A stretch of DNA of 64,000 nucleotides from Russula earlei. Taxonomy: Eukaryota > Basidiomycota > Agaricomycetes > Russulales > Russulaceae. The notes below the pieces were generated by a model. The model saw nothing but the letters and a program-made list of their open reading frames with translations. It had not been told where the DNA came from and did no database searches. Each line of letters starts with the position of its first letter. Positions within the stretch are counted from its first letter, which is position 1. This document shows positions 1 through 11,165 of this stretch, in pieces. The stretch spans positions 1 through 64,000 of the forward strand of contig JAGFNK010000190.1 in the NCBI GenBank assembly GCA_025769875.1, given 5' to 3'. The position numbers were made by a program, and so were the translations under genes.

Positions 1-631
1 CAGTCCTTTTGTCTCTTGGTCTCAGCCTTGGCCTGCTTTGTCTACCACCATGCAGGAGCAGACAGTCAAGAGCCCTTGCAAGCAATATCTCAGGTTTACC
101 TGTGGATGCAACAACACTGTCTGGATTTATAGTTAGGGGTTTAGGATGCTCCTGCATATGAGTTATCTTTAATATCTCATTTCCTTAAGAACTTGTTTGG
201 AGTGTCACTCAGCATGGTAGGCTTTTTTCAACAGGACCCATCAGTTGCAATCACAAGGGTGTTGAGTTGGTCACTGAGAGACCAATGGCTGATTGCTTGA
301 TCTAAGCAATGCTCAAATTGAGCCCTTAAATCAGCTACATGTCCATAGGTCATTCCTATCTCCTGAAACATTCCCTTTCCAGTTGGACTACTGTACAGTA
401 CACATCTCTGTTCATTACACTAGGCTAATCTCAAAAAATAATGCCTATGCTAGTGTAATTCATCCATCATGAACTGCCCAATTTTCTCCCTGTTGGGCTT
501 AAATGTTGTTGGCAACATTGATAGGGAGAGGATTTGAGGGTAAGACATGTGGGAACAAATGGTACTTCCATCCAGGACCAAGTTAACTGGGGTTGGTCCA
601 ATGAGATTCAGATAAAAGGCTCCTCCAAGTT
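1..631. other. AT-rich flank without a recognisable gene
   Basis: I see no conserved protein frame, RNA gene or transposon end in this stretch. It is AT-rich and lies just outside the long palindrome that begins at 632, so it is probably part of a repeat-rich accessory region. Confidence 0.5.
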
Positions 632-2249
632 GCATGTTTTCAATTAAAACTATGATAGGTGGGAAGAGAATATAAAACTTTTGTATTGCCTTCAGCAATA
701 ATAGAAATACCCCAAGAGGTTGAACAGAGTGGAGCCCAAGCATATTATCCCACACTTGTGCAGCTATAGATTCAGGTTGCTAGTATACAGACCCCTAGGG
801 GGCACACAAAGTTGAGAGGCTCAAGGTAGTCCTAGATATGAATATAAACAAGACCTGAGAGTTGAAGATTATTGGCAATTGTGTTCAGTCTGGAGGACTC
901 ACCTGTGCTTTTCATCCCCCATTCATTTGGCAAGTGATCAATTAACCCACATTTGTGCAGCTGTAGATTCAGATTGCTAGTATACAGACCCCTGAGGGCA
1001 CAAGGGCTCAAGGTAGTCCTGGATATGAATATAAACATGGACTGAGAGTTGAAGATTATTGGCAATTGTGTTCAGTCTGAAGGACTCACCTGTGCTTTTC
1101 ATCCTCCATCCATTTGACAAGTGATCAAGCATCCTGCAACTGAACAAGGTAAACAATATTCTATATATTCTAACAGGAAGATCAAGAAGCTGTTATGGCA
1201 GTGGGACAACTGGCATGCAGTTATGCTTAGTTATTATGTGTGTAACAAAAGAGTAATCCTTACACAGTAATTCAGCCATATTCACATTTGCAGTTTGGAT
1301 CTTTCACTGGTGCTTTTATAGCATAAGCAAGAACTTTGTTCAAAACTTATGCCAATATGCCACATAAAAAGGCACTTGCAAAGTAAGAACTGGTGCTTGA
1401 TCCTTGGGAATCCTTATACATATACAATATATAATATCAGTACTATAGATGAGATGGTAGTGATCCTCTCAATTGAGTTCTTACACTAGTTCTTACTTGC
1501 AAGCATTCTCTTATATGGCATGAGTTTTGAACAAAGTTCTTGCTTATGCTATAAAAGCACCAGTGAAAGATCCAAACTGCAAATGTGGATATGGCTAAAT
1601 TACTGTGTAAGGATTACTCTTTTCTTACACACATAATAACTAAGCATAACTGCATGCCAGTTGTCCCACTGCCATAACAGCTTCTTGATCTTCCTGTTGG
1701 AATATATAGAATATTGTTCATCCTTGTTCAGTTGCAGGAATGCTTGATCACTTGCCAAATGGATGAGGGATGAAAAGCACAGGTAAGTCCTTCAGACTGA
1801 ACACAATTGCCCATAATCTTCAACTCTCAGTCCATGTTTATATTCATATCCAGGACTACCTTGAGCCTCTCAACTTTGTGTGCCCTCAGGGGTCTGTATA
1901 CTAGCAACCTGAATCTACAGCTGCACAAATGTGGGTTAAATTGATCACTTGCCAAATGAATGGAGGATGAAAAGCACAGGTGAGTCCTTCAGACTGAACA
2001 CAATTGCCAATAATCTTCAACTCTCAGGCCTTGTTTATATTCATATGTAGGACTACCTTGAGCCTCTCAACTTTGTGTGCCCCCAGGGGTCTGTATACTA
2101 GCAACCTGAATCTATAGCTGCACAAGTGTGGGGTAATATATGTGGGCTCCACTCTTTTCAACCTCTTGGGGTGTTTCTATCATTGCTGAAGGCAATACAA
2201 ATGTTTTATATTCCCTTCCCACCTATCATAGTTTTAACTAAAAACATGC
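632..2249. repeat. Long imperfect palindrome, two ~765 bp arms
   Basis: The left arm (about 632-1396) reads as the reverse complement of the right arm (about 1484-2249), with an AT-rich spacer of roughly 90 bp. Outer ends match (GCATGTTTT at 632, AAAACATGC at 2241). Each arm also holds two diverged tandem copies of a unit of about 198 bp, recognisable by the string GCTAGTATACAGACCCC. A further fragment of that unit follows at about 2250-2287. Single-base differences are spread along both arms, so this is an aged structure and not an exact assembly fold-back. It could be a fold-back element or an inverted duplication. No coding potential was seen. Confidence 0.85.
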
Positions 2250-2292
2250 TTCAACTCTCAGGCCTTGTTTATATTCATATCTACACCCAACC

Positions 2293-3160
2293 ATGCTTCC
2301 CGAGTCTCGTACCTCTTCACCCACTCCCACTCTTGTCAATGTTGACGTCGTTGTCCCAGAAGGGCCCCTCTCCCCCAGTCGATCGCCGCAGTCCTCAACG
2401 GACAGCCTGAGCTCGACCCCGACACCCTCCGTGGGATGGTGGCCGGGGTTCTTCTCACAGTGGCTGCGCGTGAAATGGAACTGGCCACGCGCACCGAAGC
2501 CCTCCTTTGTGCCGAGCTCCAAGCCTCCCATCAGGGCCGACACCTTGGTTGACCTCACCAACCGCCTTCGACAGGCTACCGAACGACCTGCGCTCGCCGT
2601 TTGCCCGGAGGGATTTGTCCCCAACATGGGGCATGCCCCGGGACTTTGGCTCCCTGGGACCAAGGGACGTGCACAGCTCGCGCATTTTGTCCAGCGCAGC
2701 CCCCATTCCCCCACCATGGTCGTCGGAGTCATGGGTGACTCCCCCGATGAACCCCGCATCGGCATGGAGATATTTTGCCTCCCCAGTCAGCGACCCCATT
2801 GGCCCCATTGACGTCCTCCCCAGCTGGCTCCTCAAGCAGATGGGAGCCAACTCCCCCACCTTCCACCGCCTACTCAAGGAGGCCGGCAAGGCCGACGACT
2901 GGGGGCTGGCCACCAACGTACAGTGCTACAGAGGCTGGGATGAGCACATCAGTGCTCTCCAGGCTGACATCTCTCAGAAGGAGGCTGAACTCAGGACAGC
3001 GCGGGAGTCCCAGAATTGCGCGCGTTACTGACTCGAGGCCGCCCGACTCCCCGACCATGTCTCTCACATTCGCGTGTCGTGGGATGGCACCCCCCTACGC
3101 GCGCCGTGTCTCCTTGGCAGGGTGGCACAACCATGGTCTGGGACGTCCCAATCTCGATGA
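2293..3160 (+). pseudogene. Decayed 3'-terminal ORF of an LTR retrotransposon
   Basis: Protein-like stretches occur in all three plus-strand frames and join into one decayed reading frame. The start at 2293 has a Ser/Pro-rich N-terminus. About 2385-2550 encodes an Ala/Leu/Glu-rich helix (REMELATRTEALLCAEL) in another frame. About 2800-3160 encodes a third segment (PSWLLKQMGANSPTFHRLL, then a Gln/Glu-rich coiled-coil-like part) in yet another frame. That last part contains one internal TGA near 3029 and ends with TGA at 3158-3160, only six bases before the LTR-like sequence. Position and decay suggest the last ORF of a truncated LTR element. I do not recognise a catalytic domain. The parallel is the extra 3' ORF of the gypsy element at 61.4-63.2 kb. 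Confidence 0.6.
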
Positions 3161-3166
3161 GGGTGA

Positions 3167-3496
3167 TGACACCGCCAGCCCACTCGTGGGCCATGTTGCA
3201 CGGGAAGTCACAACGGTCGCATGGTTCGACCGTTCAAGCTTTGATGTGGTGCCGCAGCATGGTAGTGAGGGGGACATGAGGCCGCTCGATAGTGTATATA
3301 AGGAACCTGTCCTACATCTAAGAGAGGACAAGTCGAATCTTTTGTCGTATTCCCCCACGAACAATAGCAGTGACTTTCTCATCCACTTCTCTCTCTCTTT
3401 TCTCTCTCTCTCTCTCTCGCTCAAAAGCCACGTTGGACGTGGGCTTACCTAAGGTTCTCACGCTCGAACTCTGAGTACCCGTACGCGGCGGTGACA
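3167..3496 (+). mobile_element. LTR (330 bp), 3' LTR of a truncated element
   Basis: The sequence begins TGACACCGCC and ends GGCGGTGACA, a 9/10 inverted terminal match with TG...CA ends. It holds a TATA-like GTATATAAGG at about 3293 and a CT-rich tract at 3390-3420, as expected for an LTR promoter and leader. The upstream coding remnant stops six bases before it, and a purine-rich GAGGGTGA abuts the 5' edge like a polypurine tract. No 5-bp duplication flanks it (GGTGA versus AGTTG), which fits a 3' LTR whose 5' partner is lost. Confidence 0.6.
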
Positions 3497-3999
3497 AGTT
3501 GGGCGACGCACAGACGACAGCACAGCCCTTCCCCCCGCCGGATCCTAACCAACATTCGACGCCGCAAGCAAACAATTTTCGCGCATGCTTCCATCGCTCG
3601 CTCGTCACGCCGTCCCTTTGCACCATGTTTCTTTGCCCACCGTTCCGATGTCACTACCGGAGTCTCAGCCCCGCTAGCAGTTGTCTCACCTCAAGCTGCC
3701 TCAGTTCCAGCTTTGCCCGCCACTCTGCCACCTCAGTTTCTGGCCCTCCCGCCGCCTCAGCCTCGCCCCCCACTACCTTAGCTTCGCCCTCTCCAGTCAC
3801 AGTCTTGCCGACCACCGCCGCCTCCTTGTTGCTCACTGTCGCTGTCTCAGCCCCCATTCCTGCCTCTCATTTTTCTCTTCAACCGAGCGCAATGCTAAGA
3901 GCGATGGCTCTCAAAAGTACAGAGCGCGTCGAGGCAGAGAAGCGCACGGAAGCAGTACGTTGTCACCGAGTCACGGAGCGGTCTCCTTCCTCTTCGTGA

Positions 4000-4345
4000 T
4001 GAATCTCAGTGACATGTTTCAGGGAAATGCTCACTTCCGTGCGGGTGAATACCTCAAGGCTATTGTAGAATACGATGCCGCTATTATGATCCACAGTTCG
4101 AACTCAGCATATCTTTCAAACATGGCTGCAGCGTGGCTTAAGTTGGAAGTTTATTCCAGCGTTTGCAGCTATCGTTGCATACGAGAATGGATAAGTGACA
4201 GCACTGCGACTTGAAGGTACGACCATGCGGAGGCTTCTGCTGGAGAGGCCCTCGTTCTCGACCCCCGCTTCACGAAAGCGCGTTATCGTCGTGGCCTTGC
4301 GCGCAAGGGAAACCTCGAGCTTGCCCGCGCTGCTGTCGGTACGTG
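4000..4345 (+). pseudogene. TPR-repeat protein fragment
   Basis: An exon after the acceptor TTTCAG (ending at 4021) reads GNAHFRAGEYLKAIVEYDAA and continues with YLSNMAAAWLKLE. After a probable intron (about 4150-4216) the frame resumes with a YDHAEASAGEAL-type helix and LDPRFTKARYRRGLARKG up to a donor at 4341. These are consecutive tetratricopeptide helices, a protein-interaction fold common in co-chaperones. I could not make the first intron phase-consistent, and no convincing upstream exon or downstream continuation was found. A Cys/His-rich stretch near 4530-4610 could be a degraded MYND-like finger, but the spacing is incomplete. I read this as a partial or decaying gene. Confidence 0.5.
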
Positions 4346-6342
4346 TGACCCTCCTCACCTGGCCTGCTGCTGATGCCAGCAGCACGCCACACACGGCGTT
4401 TCACATCATCTCCCCTTCCACTCGCGCGCTCACACATGCCATCGCCACCTGCAGTGGAGGAAGCCCCTTCATGGCTATCGCAAGGCGCTGGCACTAGCAA
4501 TGCACAAGCCGACCACACCCTCCACCTCTGTCGACAATGCTATGCTGCCTTCCGCAGAGCTCACCACTCAATGCGACAAAGCCAATGGCACGCCGGAGAC
4601 TGCAGCAGCAGAAGCAGCAGCTATGCGTTGCACCACCACTAGGCACGACGACAGAATGGAGCACGCACTTGTGCACACCTTGCCTCTCTCCACTACTGGC
4701 TAGTCAACGCTCACGCCACCCAGTCCCGCCTTCTTGCCACACGCACCAGCATGCGATGACCTCGAGCGCTCCATCATCCCCCTTTTTGTAGCCAGCAGTT
4801 CAAGCCTGCTCGGTCTGTCAGTCGCAAGCTTACTTTCTTCTTGCACGACGGAGGACCTCGGGACAGCTGCAGTTACGACGACATCACACGGGCATATGGC
4901 TGAAAACTCCACTCTCGACAGTTTGACTAGGGACAGTCAAATTTTCATGCCCCTGGGTGGGAGATGTATAGCGGATTGTGCTGGCCATGGAATTCGCTCT
5001 TACATGGGTACATCATCGCCCCCATCGTGCGTCCTGTCACTTCCAGGTTGGCCTTGCGTCACCTCCCTCACGTCCCTCGACCACGTTCTCAAGAGCTCGT
5101 CGCCACCGATCGCCACGTGCCAGCGTAGCCACCGGAGACGACGCCTCGACGCCTCGTGTCGTCCGGTCTGACCCCGTCCACTGACTTGGATTTCCTTTCA
5201 TATGCCTGCCTGTCTTTCAAGCCTTTCCTGTCCCTTGGCTCCTCTCTTGTATATAAAAACATATCTCGAATACAGGGAGTGGCCCTCTTGTTCCCTTTGT
5301 ATGTGCCCGAGCGGATCTGACTGAACGAATGCACGCAAACGTTGTCTCCTGCGGGCCCGCTGGGTTTCAAGTCACCCGAATGTTCCTGCAATCAGGCATT
5401 CTTGCACTTGACCGGCGTCCGTTTTTGTTTTCATTTTTGGGCGTTCTCTCTCATTCTCTTTCCCCTCTTCCTTCCTACCAGTGCAACAGCCCATTGTCCC
5501 ATTTCACAAGCCTCTCTTCACGTGGTGATGACGCTGCCCCCTCCCCTCCTGCCCCAGTTTCTGCCATGCGCAACATGTGTTTCCCTTCGTTTTTCCCCTC
5601 CATTTTCTCTTTTTTTTTTACTTTCATTTTCCCCTCGAGCAGCGGTGGTGACGACGACGTCACCGTCACAGCGGCAACCTCAACGTGATGGCCATGACCA
5701 TGACCGCAACCATGGAATGGTACAAGCAGCCACCACAAGTTTTCCCGCATGCAGTCATTCTCACACATTGACCAGGTGCGTTTTTCAACTTCATTTTCCG
5801 CGGGTTCTCATCCTATCTCGCCTCCCTTTCTTTCCTCCTTCCTCCAGATGATGATATTTGATATCTACATGACAGTTTACTTCTATGTTCCATGTAATGC
5901 ATAATACAGCTTGTATATTGTATTCTATGTACGAACTTTGGCGTTGTTTGCATATCACGTGGTTGCGTCACAACTGCCGCACGGTCGAATTAGGCCGGAT
6001 GACATCCGGGCTGTGCCCAGACAACAAACCCAAACCCACAATCAATGGGAACGAGAGGCTCAGGCTTCACCACTACTACCTTTAGGTTTGTCTTTATGAG
6101 CTCAGACACGTGTGTCCTTCATAGGATTTGTTTCAAGATGATCTGAATTGACAGTATACATCCATCTTCCAGCACCTCCTTGATACCGGCTGTCGAGGAC
6201 CCAAAGATATCAAATACGGGAAAGAGTATTGCACGTCTCCACAAAAAGCTGCGGTTAGAGGAGCCTGAGGGTCGAATCGAAGGTGAGCGATGGGTGATAA
6301 TGCAATGTACAAGTCACTTATCACTAAGGTGGGACAGCCCAG
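4346..6342. other. Non-coding or unassigned interval
   Basis: Open frames here are short, Ser/Pro/His-rich and differ between frames, typical of CT-rich non-coding DNA (for example the pyrimidine tracts around 5580-5640). No domain is recognisable. The last 150 bases probably hold the promoter and an unresolved first exon of the F-box gene. Confidence 0.4.
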
Positions 6343-7725
6343 CTCTACCGGAACGTGACGATCGAAAGGCTCTACGACGATGTCCTTTTAGAAATATTCG
6401 ACTTCTACATATACGGAACCCGCGGTTATGATGGATGGCATATACTGGTGCACATCTGTCGGAGATGGAGGAACGTCGTTTTTGCATCACCACGTCGCCT
6501 CAATCTGCAACTCGTCTGCACCCAAGGGAGACCTGTGGAGAAGACGCTGGATCTCTGGCCTGCTCTGCCTATCATCATACAGGACGACGAGAAGCGAAGT
6601 ACACGAAAGGGTGCGAAAAACATCATGGCAGCACTCAAGTGTCGCCATCGCATTCGTCAAATCGCGCTCAGGGTGGTTCCAGCCCTCCTATCGGAGGGAT
6701 TTGCAGCAGTCATGCAAAAGCGATTCCCGGCATTGAAGGTGCTCACCCTTGTGTTGGCACGTGGGGCGCCGACTCCGATTTTCCCCCCTAAGTTCCTTGG
6801 TGGATATACCCCACGTCTACGCGCATTCAGCGCGGAAGGCATCTCATTTCCAGCATTACCGAGACTCCTTCTCTCTGCGAGGCACCTTGTCCACCTTTCG
6901 CTTTGGGACATTCCTCGTTCCGGGTACATTTCACCCGAGGCGATGGTCGCTTGCCTGTCAACTTTGAGCAAGCTCGAAATCCTTGGCCTTATGTTCAAAT
7001 TCCCTCGAGTTCGCCCTAACCGAGCAATCAGACGCCCAGCCCCGCTAACACGTTCCGTCCTCCCCGCTCTCACGACCTTCGAGTTCAAAGGTGTCAACGA
7101 GTACTTGGAATATCTCGTGGCGCGGATCGATGCCCCTCTACTCCACAAAATCACAATAACATTTTTCAATCAACTCATATTTGACAATTCACAACTTGCC
7201 CGGTTTCTTAATTGTGCAGAAGAGTTCAAGGCGTTCGATCACGCAGAGATATTTTTTTCCACTCGCACCGTAGACGTCCAGCTTTCCCGCCAAACGAACT
7301 TGAAAGCAGATTACCGTGATCATGCACGTTTCGAGCTTACAATCTCATGTAGAGAGCCAGAGTGGCAGCTTTCGTCCCTGGCCCAGGTCTGTAACTCTTC
7401 GTTGTCTCTTTTTGCTGCTTTGGAACGCCTCGACATCCATGGGGGTTCACCACAGCGTTGGCAAGATGACATGGAGAGCGCCCAGTGGCTCGAACTTCTA
7501 CACCCATTTACGACGGTGAAGGATCTGCACCTGCACCAAAAACTCTCCCTATACGTCATGCATGCTCTGCAAGATCTCTCCGGACAAAGCGTAACAGAGG
7601 TGTTACCCGCGCTGCAAAATATTTTTTTAGGAAGTAAGCGACCATCGGAACCTGTCCGGAAAGCCATTGGGGAGTTTGTAACCGCGCGGCAGCTCTCTGG
7701 TCATCCTGTAGCTGTCCATCGGTAG
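6343..7725 (+). CDS. F-box-like domain protein
   Basis: The open exon encodes about 460 residues. It opens with an F-box-like segment (RLYDDVLLEIFDFY ... WHILVHICRRWRNVVFASP), the Skp1-binding module of SCF ubiquitin ligases. The remainder is rich in leucine helices without clear LRR periodicity (LPRLLLSARHLVHLSLWDI; VLPALTTFEFKG; LERLDIHGGS), as in the very large F-box-like family of Agaricomycetes. No ATG precedes the domain in this frame after the TAA at 6325. An acceptor CCAG at 6339-6342 fits an upstream first exon that I could not place. The substrate is unknown. Stop is TAG at 7723-7725. The frame is intact, so a functional gene is likely. Confidence 0.8.
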   Translation, partial: LYRNVTIERLYDDVLLEIFDFYIYGTRGYDGWHILVHICRRWRNVVFASPRRLNLQLVCTQGRPVEKTLDLWPALPIIIQDDEKRSTRKGAKNIMAALKCRHRIRQIALRVVPALLSEGFAAVMQKRFPALKVLTLVLARGAPTPIFPPKFLGGYTPRLRAFSAEGISFPALPRLLLSARHLVHLSLWDIPRSGYISPEAMVACLSTLSKLEILGLMFKFPRVRPNRAIRRPAPLTRSVLPALTTFEFKGVNEYLEYLVARIDAPLLHKITITFFNQLIFDNSQLARFLNCAEEFKAFDHAEIFFSTRTVDVQLSRQTNLKADYRDHARFELTISCREPEWQLSSLAQVCNSSLSLFAALERLDIHGGSPQRWQDDMESAQWLELLHPFTTVKDLHLHQKLSLYVMHALQDLSGQSVTEVLPALQNIFLGSKRPSEPVRKAIGEFVTARQLSGHPVAVHR

Positions 7726-8834
7726 GAGAGGGAAAAGAGGAAGAAGGAAAGCAAAGGCGTCGCGACCCCTGAGTCGATGATTCATCACAGCCTAGTCATT
7801 ATCGTCTACACTAGTTCTTTTTTCTTTGGCTTTTGTACAGAAGTCAAAGAACAAAAAACGAGTGAAAGAAAACGTGCTGCAACTGGCTTCGCATGTTTCA
7901 TCGTTATGATCTGGTCCTTTTGTATGGTGATACCTTGAGAATGCTATGCGCTGTGCCCATAGGACCCAATGTAAGAGGATGGTTATCTCATCGACCCCAC
8001 ACTGGGTAGAACACAAATTTGTTCTAGAATTAGGGCTCTCGTTATACCCGAATGTTTCGCTGTCAGATCCACTTGAACCCAGTGTTTCGTACGTGTGCCT
8101 TTGGGGAAGCTCACCTTTTTGGAGCGAATGCCCTTGTTGGACGGATCTCACGCTCGAATCACATCGCGACCCGGTTTTCCCTAAGACTGGCCTCTGTAGA
8201 CTATTTATCTGTTGCGTCCCCACTGACAGCCCTTTTGGTTCCAGTCGCCATCCCTGTAAACGCGAAGTTGCTTGTACTACCTGCGTACTATAAATGTCTC
8301 ATCTAGCGGTGGCAGGAATGATGGCACAGAGAGCATCAGGCCTTCCTGACGACATCACCGACTAATCCACAGAATACCATGTCGTCCCAGGCCACACCTT
8401 TTCTGGCATCCCACTATGAAGACAGACCCATGAAGTCCAATACACATGAGATTTTGAGGGGTGCTATCCCCACTCTATCACCCGCTAGCCAGCATAGACC
8501 ACAAAGGCAGAGGTCAACGGCGATCTGCACAGCAAGAGCATCAAGGAGCCTGAAAAAAACGCGCCCGGGAAGAGCAATGACTGTGACGGGAGTGTGAAAG
8601 TTGACGAGGAATTCACGGACAAGCGTTTTCTCGGTGGAATTGAAGACACCGGATGCGGGGAAGATTTGCTGAAGAATAGAGCGCCTCATCCGATTAGCAT
8701 GTAATTCAACCTGAGCCAAGGGAGCCAGTCAAACGCGATGTTCGTGGTCATGACGGCTCAATTCACCACCACCATCATGCGGCGAACTTTGATTTTTCTC
8801 GCGCAATCGGGCACCTATTCTGTAGAATACGAAA
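7726..8834. other. Intergenic, no gene seen
   Basis: Several open frames exist on both strands, but none shows a family motif, consistent codon use or splice-linked continuity. The interval separates the 3' ends of the F-box gene and the decayed MFS gene. Confidence 0.45.
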
Positions 8835-10789
8835 CTAAGCGTGCACGAGGATCAGCACACATGCGGTGGTGCCCAAGCCAGCGGGGACTCGCGGTAGTGG
8901 CGCCATGGCCGTTGCAACACAAGCAAGGAGCGAAGTTGCACGGACCGTACCCAAGGTATGATACATCCGGGTGGCAAACAGAGGGAATACGGAAGCAAAA
9001 GTCGCGCGCATGGCGATATTGCTCGCCATTGCGGACGCGGCGATCGGCCGGTATGCGACGAGGAGGTACGTGAAAGAGGAGGCGAAGACGAAATATGTAC
9101 ACGTGCCAAATGGCACCGACGCAATGATGGCAATCCAGTGACCGTGTTCATATGTGGTAAAGGCCAGCCAGAAGAGGCTGAGCGAGACAAGCGCCCCACC
9201 CACTTGGCCCATTCTGAGACGGAACTCGGGTGGTGGGTCGCCATTCCTCTCAACAAAGCGTCTGTAGCGTCTATGAAGGGACAGAGTAAGGTTTAATGAA
9301 CAGAGAGGTCAACCATAGATAGAGCTACTCATTCCAGTTCGGTGTTGTTGCAAACCCGACGAGGAAGCCGATTGCAATGGCAAGGAATGTCAAGCCCGTC
9401 GTTTGTAAAAATAATGGATCTCATTGAAAATGACAGGAAACACTTCGAAGGCAAGATACTGAACCCCGAGGAGGAATGCATTCCTAAGAAATTTTTATCT
9501 AGTACAATGACAAGGGAGGACGTTGTGTTGTGTACCAGACGTCGATCAGGAGAGCCATGCGATCACAGAGGATGAGTTCTGAATAGAACGTGATGATGTG
9601 GCGTATACTGCCGAGACGACGAAAAAAAGAACATACGGAATGGCCTATAACAACTGACGAGGATGGCATGGCCTAAGTTGACGTTTTCCTTTTCTAATGT
9701 GGCATAGTATTTCCAGTCGCCAGTGATTTCTCGCAGGCTGGATGACTCGGGATAGATGTTAGCAATCTGGTGAATACAGATAGATGCACTGTAGTGCCTT
9801 CCACTTCAAGATAACAGGAACATAGATCTCAGGAACGAACTGCATTGTCATATCAGGGCGTGGGTCGCGTGGGGCCAAGAGGACTCACGCAGATCAAAGC
9901 GACTGCCTGCATGAAAGACCATATAATAAGAAAATAGTACGTGCATCTCCAAATCATATTTTGGTTGATGGATCTTGTGACGCTCCGACGATGAATAAGA
10001 AAATATGACGATAAACCTCACCCACTAAGCAATGGTCCGAATTCTGGACCGAAGAATTGTGTTATTGTAAAGACAGCCATCGGACTGGTGAAGGGACAAC
10101 GGAGAACTCAGCGCTGGGGAGAACCCACGTTCCGATGGTCATATTCGAGAACATATCGCCGACGCTGACACCAGCCACAGTGAGGAATGTCGCACCACAG
10201 AAACCTGTGAGAAATCGGAACGTCTAGTATGGAAAACGTGAGATGAGAAGCTGGCGGCGTACGGCAAAGTTCACACAACATTACCGATGTGAGGGGAAGA
10301 CGGGATCGGAAAGTTTGAAGCCGAAAAAAAGCACCAATGACGCACGATAGACGATGTTCCCCCCATATACTTCAGATAGGGGTCCTGTAAAGAGCGGGCC
10401 AGTGCCGAGGCCGAGGGCATATAGGCTGATCCCCAAGGTTGCTACCTCTTTTCCCACATGAAATTGCCGCGATACGGCTTCCACAGTAAAAGCAGCCAGA
10501 GTGGAAGCGAAGATAGGTCAAGTTGTACCGTGTGCCAGTATTATGTTGAGATACTCGCGATGGATGATGCGCACGCCACGCAGAATGCAGTACCACAGAT
10601 GGTTGCGACCGCTAGCCAACGACGAAATAAAGACAGCTGGAAAGCATCATCCCCCGGTTCTAGCTTGACCTCGTATTTCTTCTCCAAGAGGACAGGCGAT
10701 TCGTCCTGTTTGATCATGCCACATTGCTGGACACCCTGACGCACATCGAAGGGCGATGTCCGAACGGTGGACAGAGATGATGGAGACAT
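8835..10789 (-). pseudogene. MFS transporter (DHA1/polyamine-type), frameshifted
   Basis: Exons on the minus strand rebuild most of a 12-helix major facilitator transporter. The start region at 10789 is followed by VKLEPGDDAFQLSLFRRWLA (before helix 1), then SLYALGLGTGPLFTGPLSEV (helix 2 and the conserved loop), FRFLTGFCGATFLTVAG (about 10230), MIWRCTYYFLIIWSFMQ (about 9940), a cytoplasmic loop ending ILVSCYRPF (about 9640), and a long last exon (about 9260-8835) containing ASVPFGTCTYFVFASSFTYL and PIAASAMASNIAMR. Such proteins export drugs or polyamines across the plasma membrane. Two apparent single-base frameshifts break it, near 9403-9432 and near 8877-8905, where the normal basic C-terminus continues in another frame. 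I therefore call it a pseudogene, though sequence error is possible. It is divergent from RAD4. Confidence 0.75.
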
Positions 10790-11165
10790 GAGAGCAGAGA
10801 GGGGTTGAAAACATCGTAGAATGAGATATGTTTTGTATACACCAATCGATAATGAATGGCTCCGCAAAGCTTACAGCAGAGAATCCAGAGCTAGCAGGTA
10901 GGAGAGGGATGACGAGAAGTGTAGTCACAGGAACATGGTTGAGGAAGAACAGAAGCGCAACGATCAGGTCATGAGACCTGAAGCACGCTTTACGTTCGAG
11001 GACCGCACGCCGACTTCCATTAGCATGATTCGAATGCAAAGGACGCTTGATGACCATGGTAATAGTACGGTACGGTAACTCCTGTTGGCAAGCAAAGAGA
11101 CGCGTGTCACATGGCGCGTCACAAATCTCTTCGCTTGAGTCATTTTGTTCGAATCCCATACTTCC
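10790..11165. promoter_or_regulatory. Divergent intergenic region MFS / RAD4
   Basis: The 376 bp between the two start codons must hold the 5' ends of both genes. No unambiguous TATA box or operator was recognised. Confidence 0.4.
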
